Shown here: positions 56,395 to 64,000 of the stretch, piece by piece
How positions within the stretch are numbered: position 1 is the first letter of the stretch
Layout: the number at the start of each line of letters is the position of its first letter
DNA from: Glebionis coronaria
Taxonomy: Eukaryota; Streptophyta; Magnoliopsida; Asterales; Asteraceae
Direction of reading: 5' to 3'
Assembly: GCA_025667525.1 (NCBI GenBank)
Contig: CM046881.1
Location: forward strand, 497,385,627-497,449,626
DNA length: 64,000 bases
The notes under the pieces: model-generated
Seen by the model: only the letters and a program-made list of their open reading frames with translations
Told to the model about the DNA's origin: nothing
Database searches by the model: none
Translations under genes and position numbers: made by a program

Positions 56395-58239
56395 ATGAAT
56401 CCAAGTTCATTAATGCCTCAGATGACATCTCTTACGGATATCTCGATCATAACGGGGACTGATAGTCGTCCACCAATGCTTATCAAAGAGGTGTTTGAGG
56501 CATGGCAGGGCCGTATGATTCAATACTTGAAGGGCAAACCAACATACGGAAGGCTTATGGTCAAATCGATTTTGAATGGTCCACTCGACTATGGTACCAT
56601 TGTGGCAAATAATGTGTCTCGACCAAGAGAATATGAAGAACTCACACCGGCACAACAACTCATTGCTGATGCTGATGAAAAGGCTCTACAGACACTTCTC
56701 CAAGCTCTTCCGCATGATATTTATCGTATGGTTAGTCAATATACGGTTGCCAAAGATTTATGGGAACGGTTAAAGGTGTTGCTACAAGGCACGTCTCTCA
56801 CCAAACAAGAAAGGGAGTGTCAGCTGTATGATTTGTTTGATAGATTCACGTACAGCCCAGGGGAAACACTACACGATTATTACTTCAGATTCACTACTCT
56901 AATGAATGATCTGAATGTATACAATCTTGTAATTGCTCCATTCCAGGTTAATACCAAGTTCTTGAATACTTTACCTCAAGCTGAATGGGGTGAGTATATT
57001 ACCGATGTGAAGTTAACCCGGGATTTGCATAAGTGCAACTTAGATCAAATCTATGCTTTTCTTCAGCAACATGAGAAGCATGTGATTATGCACCGTTCTC
57101 CTCGCGGTATGTACCCAGATTCCTTAGCTTTGATGGCGAATCAACCAAGCTTGTCACACAACAACACACCTTATATCTTGGGACATCAAGCCTATCATCC
57201 ATCACCTTACATGACACCGACCCTCCCACAATACTCGATTCTACCACAACCACCCACCTCACATCAGCAACAATATCGGTTCAATGCACCTTCACCACAG
57301 TATGCTTCACAACTTCATCCAGCAAATGTTGCACCTTATGCTCAGCCTTCATATTCTTCTTATCAAGAGAATGCAGCATATCCAACAAGCTACCCTGATC
57401 AAATGAGTATTCCTTCTACTGATTATGCAGCTCATCCAGATCAAGCACTATATTGTGATGATGAGGAAGTCCCCGTTCCTGTATTCCAACAAGGAGCTGA
57501 CCTAGTTGAAGTGCTAACTACTATGTCTGCTTATCTCACAAGAACTTTAAGCAAACGAGGATTCAGAGGATCAGCTCCTACCAACAATCAGTTGAGGAAT
57601 TCATCCAATTCTCGCCAACAAGCTACAATTGAGAATGGCAGGGTAATGGTTCAGCCAATTCAACCATATCAGGGGAGAAATTCCACATCAACCAATGTTC
57701 GCACCGTCAATCCTGCTCCTGCTCCAATGGTCAACAACCCTCCACGGGCTAATACAGGCAAGTTGAGAATGATTACATGCTACAACTGCAAGGAAGAGGG
57801 TCATATGTCCAGGGATTGTAAGAAACCCAAGAGGAGAAGGGATGGACAGTGGTTTGCAGAAAAGATCTATCTGGTAAATGCTCAGGCGCAAGGAAGGGAA
57901 CTTGATGAAGAGGAGCTTGCATTTCTTGCTGACCCAGGGATTGCTGAACAAGACGTTGTCACTACGCAGAATGCAGCTTACCAAGCCGATGATCTTGATG
58001 CGTATGACTCCGACTGTGATGACTTTCAATCTGCAAAGGCTGCTCTCATGGCAACTATCTCCAGCTTAGGGCCAGAAAAGAGATCTGAGGTACTTATTAA
58101 TACCATCGATAATACCACTGATGCTAGTATTCAGCCACATCAAGTTGTGCAAGAGAGTGCTGACTCGAATGAATCTTCGGTGGTGAGTCCTTCAAACGAG
58201 GAGACAAACAATGATAGCAATATCAATGTGAGTCCCTAG
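56395..58239 (+). CDS. gag: Cop-H gag
   Basis: The product is a 614-residue gag protein forming the virus-like particle. I chose the ATG at 56395 because upstream codons in this frame contain no ATG. The N-terminal half has the copia gag core (VFEAWQGRMIQYLKG, ADEKALQTLLQALPHD, YTVAKDLWERLKVLLQG, YFRFTTLMNDLNVYN). A region rich in P, Q, S and Y follows (about residues 265-370), then a basic region. The knuckle CYNCKEEGHMSRDC (CX2CX4HX4C), at 57778-57819, is followed by KKPKRRRD and should bind the genomic RNA. The C-terminus is acidic. It ends in TAG 58237-58239, and the next ORF follows in the same frame without another stop. Confidence 0.9.
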   Translation: MNPSSLMPQMTSLTDISIITGTDSRPPMLIKEVFEAWQGRMIQYLKGKPTYGRLMVKSILNGPLDYGTIVANNVSRPREYEELTPAQQLIADADEKALQTLLQALPHDIYRMVSQYTVAKDLWERLKVLLQGTSLTKQERECQLYDLFDRFTYSPGETLHDYYFRFTTLMNDLNVYNLVIAPFQVNTKFLNTLPQAEWGEYITDVKLTRDLHKCNLDQIYAFLQQHEKHVIMHRSPRGMYPDSLALMANQPSLSHNNTPYILGHQAYHPSPYMTPTLPQYSILPQPPTSHQQQYRFNAPSPQYASQLHPANVAPYAQPSYSSYQENAAYPTSYPDQMSIPSTDYAAHPDQALYCDDEEVPVPVFQQGADLVEVLTTMSAYLTRTLSKRGFRGSAPTNNQLRNSSNSRQQATIENGRVMVQPIQPYQGRNSTSTNVRTVNPAPAPMVNNPPRANTGKLRMITCYNCKEEGHMSRDCKKPKRRRDGQWFAEKIYLVNAQAQGRELDEEELAFLADPGIAEQDVVTTQNAAYQADDLDAYDSDCDDFQSAKAALMATISSLGPEKRSEVLINTIDNTTDASIQPHQVVQESADSNESSVVSPSNEETNNDSNINVSP

Positions 58240-61227
58240 ACTTTGAGTGAATCACAACCGGGACCCAGTTCGTATACGCCTACTCCTGCTCAACAAGATT
58301 TGGTAATGGTTCCTGCTACATTACTTAGCCAAATGAATGCTGCTCTCTTAGAAACCTTAGCTAAGAATAAGAATTTGTCTGATGAGCTTGCCTTAAGTAA
58401 TGAGAAAGTACAAACTTTGGAATTAGTGCCTTCGTCAAGTGTTCTCACAAATCTCGAATATGATCATTTTAGAAACAAACAAATGGGTCACTTGCAAGAG
58501 ATCGAAAACTTAAGAGCAAATCCGTCTAATGAATTTAAAGAAAAGGAGTTAGTGGTCACTAATTTTCAAAAACTTCAAACTGATTTTGAATTACTCGAAT
58601 CTAAGAAGAATGAAATGGAGATTAATGCTGCTAATAAGATTAGAAGTCTAGACTACTTGCTTTTAAGACAATACGCTGCTTCTCAACTAGTGCACTTATT
58701 TGATGCTTCGTTTAGAGAGTTTAACTTATCACGTCAAAAAGGCCTTCCCCCTAACCCAAAGTATGCAAAACAAGCTTTTAGACATAGTCCAAGATTGTAT
58801 AATGCAACTCAATTAGGATTGGCCTTAGACCCGATTGTTTTTCCCGATGATCGAACTAATAAGGATCTAGTTGATGAGGATCGGTCATACAATTCAGCAA
58901 AATATCCCGATTGTGATTATTTTAAAATGAATAAGGAGCTTGCAAAAACTGATTTTAGAGTTCGCTTCCATATGGATAAGGATCTCATTACAGCACCAAC
59001 CTACATGATAGAGGAAGAAAGCCCTAGTACATTTCCTACACTTGTCAACATGGAAGGTCCTAAGGAAATTCCTAAGAATCTTCCACCTGTTAGCACTGTA
59101 TGGTTAAACTTGCAAGAGATTAACCGATACTTTACTAACTTTGACAAGGTCATTTTGGAATGTACGACTTCAAATGGCTTAAACGCCAGAGAATGGGCTT
59201 TCGAACACATGAACGAGGTGTTTAAAACTGAGATCAATCCGTTTGTCGAAAGTCTAAAAGGAAGTTTTGCATCTCTTAAGGAAAATCTTCAGTTTGAAAT
59301 TGGGGAAGTTCAAAAAGTGTTTTATGAAATGGACACCGCTTACGAACTGCAACTAATTGAAAAAGAAAAGATTTTAACCGAATATGACCGATTCTTGTCC
59401 GAAGTAATCTCGTGTGATGCGCTTACTATTGTAAATGTTAATTATTCGAATGAGCTTACATCCGCTATGATGAATTGTGATGCTGTGCATATTTGTGATG
59501 ATGTTTGTGATCTTTCTGTAAATGTTGCTGAAACTGTAAATGAGGTAGATAATCATTCTTGTCACGAATCTAACGCTGAGTTTTTAAAGCTACAAGATTC
59601 TTACAATTTACTTTCAAAACGCTTTAATCAACTAGAACAACACTGTATATCTTTAGAATCAAAACAACAAACTCAAAATGAGGATCTTTTGATATCAAAT
59701 GGTTGTGAAAACGGTGTTGAGACTAGTGACAAGATGATTGCAATTGTTAAGACATTAGAGGAAGAAATCATGAGATTGAAGAGAGAGGTATCATCAAAGG
59801 AAACATTAAAATTGGAACTAGAGGCTGCAGAGTCTAAAAACCAAGTCTTAGAGATTAGACTTTCGTCTGTTCTAGGGGAGATGGATCGGACACGACAGGG
59901 ACTATCCGCTCTTTATGGTTCACTAGAAGAACGCTTTGCTTTTAATGCGGCACAGCAACAATATTATGTTGAACAACTGAACCAAAAGTGCGAGGAAATC
60001 TCTGATTTGAACATCCTGCTCATAGGCAAAAATATGGTTTTGGCTGAGTTAAAGGAGACACTTCTTCTCACCCGACAAGAAGTTGTTGATAACTTAGCTA
60101 CCGACTCTGCACCGTCCACTAGTGCTCCAACAACCAAGTCAGTAGTGCTTTATAAGAATCCGCTTCATAAGAGAAACCCGGTTACCTACGATGATTATAT
60201 GAGGAATGCCATTAAGCATGTCGATCTTCTTAGGGATATTTTAGACGATCTTTATGCCTTAGATCCCTCAAGTAGCGACTATTATTCGGCTCATGAATAT
60301 GTTAAGCGAGTTCAATATTGCTTGGCTTATTTGCAATATATAGGTACACCAGGTTCTGCACTACTTAATAATAGGCCCATTGCTGTCACTCCATTTAATA
60401 AGACTCCAGGAGCGAAACCATCATTGGCACAATCAAGTAAGACACCTTTAAAATCTGTTGCTAATGTTCCCAATTTGCCTTCTACAGGATTAAAAGAGAC
60501 TACTAAGGCTAAAGGATCGCCACTCAAGAAAGCTAAGATCAAGCCCTCCACTAGTAGTGCCTCAAAGAAGAAAGTAGAAGTCCACAATAGGAATGCTAGT
60601 TCAGTTTTAAATAAAAAGAATCATGTTAAGACTAAAAGCTCTGCGCCTGTGCAGCAGCCTAAACCATTCGTGAATTCTGATTTAAATTGTTGGAATTGTA
60701 ATGAATGTATGTTTTCCCAGCGTCATGATTTGTGTCTGATTGATCACGTTAATGAAATGAATGCTATTAAGAATGGTCTTGAATGGAAGCCAACGGGTAG
60801 AACTCGTGCCCAAGTTGGCTGGCAATGGCGTCCCATTGGTAGGACCTTTACATTAGATGGAAAAATGTGCCCTTTAACTAGGAATGCATCCATTGAGGTT
60901 AGGTCTGAGCGTCCTTTAGTTAGGAACACTCGCACTCCAGTATGGAAACAGCGCCCTTTAATTAGGTCAGCCCCCACTATAGTGCCTATCAGTGAAGAAA
61001 TACCTCAGGATTTAAGCCAACTAGAATCTACACCACCAATTAAGAAGAAGAAGGCTAGGAAATCTAAGAAACCTAGAGTTAGCAAATCTAAGATTATTAA
61101 ATCTGTACCTGCTAATAACAAGGAACACTCAGATTCCGATACCTCTACATTGTCTTTGTGTGGTGATATTTTCAGGTGGCCCAAATCATCATGTGGTATT
61201 TGGACTCCGGTTGTTCAAAACATATGA
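58240..61227 (+). CDS. Cop-H long linker ORF between gag and protease
   Basis: It is in the same frame as gag, directly after the TAG, and open for 995 codons. The first ATG is at 58315, but it may be translated by read-through or as part of a gag-pol precursor. The middle part is rich in heptads (for example [20 protein letters not shown]) and should form coiled coils. Near 60180-60345 it reads [19 protein letters not shown] and [18 protein letters not shown]. The last part is basic and repetitive, with a [19 protein letters not shown] cysteine motif near 60690 and repeats of the type W-R-P-I/L-R. Tnt1-like elements of this type carry such a linker between gag and protease; its role is not known to me. 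The frame overlaps the protease frame by 61 bases (-1). Confidence 0.7.
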   Translation, partial: TLSESQPGPSSYTPTPAQQDLVMVPATLLSQMNAALLETLAKNKNLSDELALSNEKVQTLELVPSSSVLTNLEYDHFRNKQMGHLQEIENLRANPSNEFKEKELVVTNFQKLQTDFELLESKKNEMEINAANKIRSLDYLLLRQYAASQLVHLFDASFREFNLSRQKGLPPNPKYAKQAFRHSPRLYNATQLGLALDPIVFPDDRTNKDLVDEDRSYNSAKYPDCDYFKMNKELAKTDFRVRFHMDKDLITAPTYMIEEESPSTFPTLVNMEGPKEIPKNLPPVSTVWLNLQEINRYFTNFDKVILECTTSNGLNAREWAFEHMNEVFKTEINPFVESLKGSFASLKENLQFEIGEVQKVFYEMDTAYELQLIEKEKILTEYDRFLSEVISCDALTIVNVNYSNELTSAMMNCDAVHICDDVCDLSVNVAETVNEVDNHSCHESNAEFLKLQDSYNLLSKRFNQLEQHCISLESKQQTQNEDLLISNGCENGVETSDKMIAIVKTLEEEIMRLKREVSSKETLKLELEAAESKNQVLEIRLSSVLGEMDRTRQGLSALYGSLEERFAFNAAQQQYYVEQLNQKCEEISDLNILLIGKNMVLAELKETLLLTRQEVVDNLATDSAPSTSAPTTKSVVLYKNPLHKRNPVTYDDYMRNAIKHVDLLRDILDDLYALDPSSSDYYSAHEYVKRVQYCLAYLQYIGTPGSALLNNRPIAVTPFNKTPGAKPSLAQSSKTPLKSVANVPNLPSTGLKETTKAKGSPLKKAKIKPSTSSASKKKVEVHNRNASSVLNKKNHVKTKSSAPVQQPKPFVNSDLNCWNCNECMFSQRHDLCLIDHVNEMNAIKNGLEWKPTGRTRAQVGWQWRPIGRTFTLDGKMCPLTRNASIEVRSERPLVRNTRTPVWKQRPLIRSAPTIVPISEEIPQDLSQLESTPPIKKKKARKSKKPRVSKSKIIKSVPANNKEHSDSDTSTLSLCGDIFRWPKSSCGIWTPVVQNI

Positions 61228-63791
61228 CCGGAAATCGCTCGATGCTCCGAAATTTCGTCAGCAAGTTTCTTGGTACGGTTAAATTCGGGAATGATCATAT
61301 AGCAAAGATTATGGGGTATGGTGAATATCAGATTGGAAACGTGACGATTTCTAGGGTATACTATGTAGAAGGTCTTGGTCATAACTTATTCTCAGTAGGA
61401 CAGTTTTGTGATTCCAACCTTGAGGTTGCTTTTCGACAACACACTTGTTTCATCCGCAACTTGGAAGGAAAAGATTTGTTGAAGGGATCTCGTGGTGCAA
61501 ATCTTTATACTTTGTCCTTACAAGACATGATGGCCGCTTCTCCAGTATGTCTTCTCTCTAAAGCTTCTAAGACCAAGTCATGGTTATGGCATCGCAGATT
61601 ATCTCATCTTAATTTTGATGCTATTAATCATCTGGCTAAAAACGAGTTAGTTCGTGGTCTTCCAAAGCTTAAATTTCACAAGGACCATTTATGTTCCGCG
61701 TGTTCAAGGGGGAAAAGTACCAAGAAATCCTACAAGCCCAAAGCTGAAGACACCAATCAAGAAAAACTTCATCTTTTGCATATGGATCTTTGTGGGCCGA
61801 TGAGAACTGAAAGTGTGAGCGGTAAGAAATTCATTCTGGTAATTGTGGATGATTTCTCCAGGTTTACATGGGTTAGATTTCTACGTACAAAGGATGAAGC
61901 ACCGAAGGCTATCATTACTTTTCTGAAGTTCATCCAGGTACGTTTGAATACCACTGTCCGCCGTATTCGTACAGACAATGGTACAGAGTTCGTCAACCAG
62001 ACTCTTCGTGATTATTATGAAGGAGTTGGTATATCACATGAAACATCCGCTGCACGCACTCCACAACAAAACGGTGTCGTTGAAAGACGGAATCGTACAC
62101 TTATGGAAGCTGCTAGGACCATGCTTATTTATGCGAACGCTCCATTGTTCTTGTGGGCAGAGGCTATTTCTACTGCATGTTTCACCCAAAACCGTTCTAT
62201 CATTCGGAAACGCCATGGAAAAACACCTTATGAGCTTCTACATGACCGCAAACCCGATGTTTCATTTTTCCATGTGTTTGGTGCTCTGTGTTATCCAAAC
62301 ATCAATAGTGAGAACTTGGGTAAGCTTCAACCAAAAGCCGATATAGGTATTTTCATTGGTTACTCACCGTCCAAAAGAGCATACCGAATCTATAACCGTC
62401 GTCTTGGCAAGATTGTAGAAACTATGGACGCAGATTTCGATGAGCTGACAGCGATGGCTTCTGAGCAACACAGCTCTGAACCCGCGCTTCATGAGATGGG
62501 AACCGGTGCTATAAGTTCCGGATTAGTTCCCAACAATCCTACTTCTACATCATTTTTACCACCATCAAGGCCCGAGTGGGATAAACTGTTTCAACCGTTG
62601 TTTGATGAATTCTTCGATCCCCCGACTGATGAAGTTCCAGCACCTGTAGTAATTGCTCCAATACCTGAAGTGGTTGCTCAAGTTAATGAACCTTTATCTA
62701 ATGCATCTACAATTCACATTGAACCGGATGCACCTTCACCAAGTGATTCTCAAACTCCACCTGAATCATCACCCCTACTTGTGCCTAATGATGTGGAAGA
62801 GGATTCTACTGATCACGACTTGGAATATGCTCACTTGCAAGAGCTTCCTTTCTTTGGTGTAGCGATCCCTGAAAACCCTTCAGCCGCGTCTACCTCAGAA
62901 GAAGCTCCTTCTATTGTTCACTCCAGACCACCTAGGATTGAAAACCATAGCACTAAATGGACAAAAGATCACCCAATTAGGAATGTTATTGGAGATCTAG
63001 ATCGACCAGTCTCTACACGCCATCAATTACAAGAGAGTGCACTATATTGTTACTTTGATGCATTTCTCTCTAAAGTTGAACCCAAAAATTGGCAGCAGGC
63101 TATGACCCAATCATCTTGGATTGAAGCTATGCAGGAGGAACTAAACGAATTCCAACGACTTGAAGTATGGGAATTGGTTCCTCGCCCTGACAAGGTTAAC
63201 ATCCTTACTTTGTTATGGGTTTATAAGGTTAAACTTGATGAGATGGGTGCGGTATTGAAGAATAAAGCTAGATTGGTCGCTAGAGGATATAAACAAGCCT
63301 TGGGTATAGACTTTGAGGAATCTTTTGCTCATGTGGCTAGATTGGAGGCGATTAGACTATTCCTTGCGTTTGCTGCTCATATGAACATGATCGTCTATCA
63401 AATGGATGTAAAGACGGCATTTTTGAACGGTGAACTAAGGGAAGAGGTTTATGTTAGTCAACCGGATGGGTTCGTCAGTACGGAGTCTCCTAATCATGTG
63501 TACAAGCTTAAGAAGGCTCTCTATGGGTTGAAACAAGCTCCACGCGCATGGTATGATCTCCTGTCAACATATCTCATGTCGGAAGGCTTCTCCAAAATCA
63601 AAGTGGACCCCACTCTATTCACTCTCAAGGACGGCAACGACATGCTTCTGGTACAAATTTATGTTGATGATATAATATTTGCTGCCACTAACATAGAATT
63701 GTCTAAACAATTTGAGAAGATAATGTCCACACGCTTTCAGATGTCGATGATGGGAAAATTTTCATTTTTCTTAGGATTACAGATTTCTTAG
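61176..63791 (+). CDS. pol: Cop-H protease, integrase and reverse transcriptase
   Basis: The frame is open from 61167, and residues are counted from the GTG at 61176. The protease motif [13 protein letters not shown] has its catalytic Asp at residue 10. The integrase finger uses H139, H144, C173 and C176. The catalytic triad is D204 (HMDLCGP), D267 (RTDNGTEF) and E303 (GVVERRN), a D-D-35-E spacing. RT follows with [56 protein letters not shown] and YVDD at 829-832. A TAG at 63789-63791 stops it after FFLGLQIS. No ATG is correctly placed for independent initiation, so expression must come from a shift or splicing. It lies -1 to the linker ORF. Confidence 0.92.
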   Translation: MAQIIMWYLDSGCSKHMTGNRSMLRNFVSKFLGTVKFGNDHIAKIMGYGEYQIGNVTISRVYYVEGLGHNLFSVGQFCDSNLEVAFRQHTCFIRNLEGKDLLKGSRGANLYTLSLQDMMAASPVCLLSKASKTKSWLWHRRLSHLNFDAINHLAKNELVRGLPKLKFHKDHLCSACSRGKSTKKSYKPKAEDTNQEKLHLLHMDLCGPMRTESVSGKKFILVIVDDFSRFTWVRFLRTKDEAPKAIITFLKFIQVRLNTTVRRIRTDNGTEFVNQTLRDYYEGVGISHETSAARTPQQNGVVERRNRTLMEAARTMLIYANAPLFLWAEAISTACFTQNRSIIRKRHGKTPYELLHDRKPDVSFFHVFGALCYPNINSENLGKLQPKADIGIFIGYSPSKRAYRIYNRRLGKIVETMDADFDELTAMASEQHSSEPALHEMGTGAISSGLVPNNPTSTSFLPPSRPEWDKLFQPLFDEFFDPPTDEVPAPVVIAPIPEVVAQVNEPLSNASTIHIEPDAPSPSDSQTPPESSPLLVPNDVEEDSTDHDLEYAHLQELPFFGVAIPENPSAASTSEEAPSIVHSRPPRIENHSTKWTKDHPIRNVIGDLDRPVSTRHQLQESALYCYFDAFLSKVEPKNWQQAMTQSSWIEAMQEELNEFQRLEVWELVPRPDKVNILTLLWVYKVKLDEMGAVLKNKARLVARGYKQALGIDFEESFAHVARLEAIRLFLAFAAHMNMIVYQMDVKTAFLNGELREEVYVSQPDGFVSTESPNHVYKLKKALYGLKQAPRAWYDLLSTYLMSEGFSKIKVDPTLFTLKDGNDMLLVQIYVDDIIFAATNIELSKQFEKIMSTRFQMSMMGKFSFFLGLQIS

Positions 63792-64000
63792 AATCCCAGA
63801 GGCATCTTTATAAATCAATCCAAATATGCTCTAGAATCTCTTAAGAAATATAACTTTGAGAATTGTGACCCCGTAGACACTCCAATGGTGGAGAAATCCA
63901 AGTTAGATGAAGATAGGAATGGGACTATTGTCGATCCAAAACTTTACCGTGGGATGATCGGCACCCTTCTATATCTGACTGCTAGCAGGCCTGATTTGCA
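63792..64000 (+). pseudogene. Cop-H RT continuation after in-frame TAG (runs off window)
   Basis: The same frame continues NPRGIFINQSKYALESLKKY, then DPVDTPMVEKSKLDEDRNG and YRGMIGTLLYLTASRPDL, the usual RT-to-RNase H connection of copia. The only defect seen is the TAG, most likely a point mutation. RNase H must lie beyond 64000. Confidence 0.9.

Larger units (their letters stand above)
55265..64000 (+). mobile_element. Cop-H: well preserved Tnt1-like Ty1/copia element (3' part outside window)
   Basis: It has a short LTR of 331 bp, a Met-type PBS, a repeat-rich leader, gag, a long linker ORF, then protease-integrase-RT up to the window end. Reading frames of 615, 995 and about 870 codons are open, far better than in any other element here, which suggests recent insertion. 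The frames are separated by an in-frame TAG (58237-58239) and a -1 shift (61167-61227). A further TAG at 63789-63791 lies inside RT. RNase H and 3' LTR are not reached. Confidence 0.9.

Noticed and set aside
1..64000. CRISPR arrays, bacterial operons or host plant genes
   Set aside because: No regular repeat-spacer pattern, no ribosome binding site or operon organisation, and all supportable coding sequence belongs to LTR retrotransposons or their accessory ORFs.

Overview
The window is plant nuclear DNA made almost wholly of nested LTR retrotransposons. I see no host gene, rRNA gene, complete tRNA gene or CRISPR array. The evidence is plant Ty1/copia and Ty3/gypsy polyproteins, primer binding sites for plant tRNA-Asp and initiator tRNA-Met, G-rich polypurine tracts and 5-bp target duplications. 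The mix of Athila-type gypsy elements with very long LTRs, Sirevirus-like and Tnt1-like copia elements, and an unusual accessory ORF resembles what I know of Asteraceae genomes (daisy, lettuce, chrysanthemum). That species guess is inference. I use these labels: Cop-Z, Cop-Y, Cop-X (Sirevirus-like copia), Ath1, Ath2, Ath3 (Athila-type gypsy), Cop-G and Cop-H (Tnt1-like copia), Chr-I and Chr-J (minus-strand gypsy; Chr-I is a chromovirus).

Left part, 1-28991. A decayed accessory ORF of unknown function (460-1187, resuming 22325-24854) lies just before the 3' LTR of Cop-Z (25021-25931). It is split by Ath1 (1188-22324). Ath1 has three LTR copies instead of two: a truncated LTR A (1188-4255), a duplicated internal tail (4256-6002), LTR B (6003-9893), the gag-pol region (10642-16304), a 3' tail and LTR C (18482-22324). 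Cop-Z sits inside the RNase H region of Cop-Y, whose tail and 3' LTR follow (27754-28991).

Middle part, 28992-44992. Cop-Y lies inside the integrase region of Cop-X (28992-29645). Ath2 (29646-37833) is inserted further along Cop-X, with a perfect AAATG duplication. It lacks all of RT, RNase H and integrase and half of its 3' LTR. The Cop-X reading frame resumes at 37839 and is broken again by Ath3 (38106-44992), whose RT is interrupted by Cop-G.

Right part, 44993-64000. Cop-G (44993-50153) holds its 5' LTR, gag, protease and integrase, and is interrupted by the minus-strand chromovirus Chr-I (50154-55043). Chr-I is followed by a second minus-strand LTR end, Chr-J (55044-55264). Cop-H (55265 to the window end) is the best preserved element, with long open gag, gag-pol linker and protease-integrase-RT frames. 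The right halves of Cop-X, Ath3, Cop-G, Chr-J and Cop-H are not in the window.

Within each element the logic is standard. LTRs supply promoter and polyadenylation signals, gag makes the particle, protease-RT-RNase H-integrase copy and insert the DNA, the PBS primes the minus strand and the PPT primes the plus strand. The most interesting structures are the three-LTR Ath1 with a breakpoint at an internal polypurine tract, palindromes at the extreme 5' end of all three Athila LTRs, a leader block conserved between the three Athila elements, the unassigned accessory ORF, and unusual repeats, hairpins and reading-frame junctions in Cop-H.
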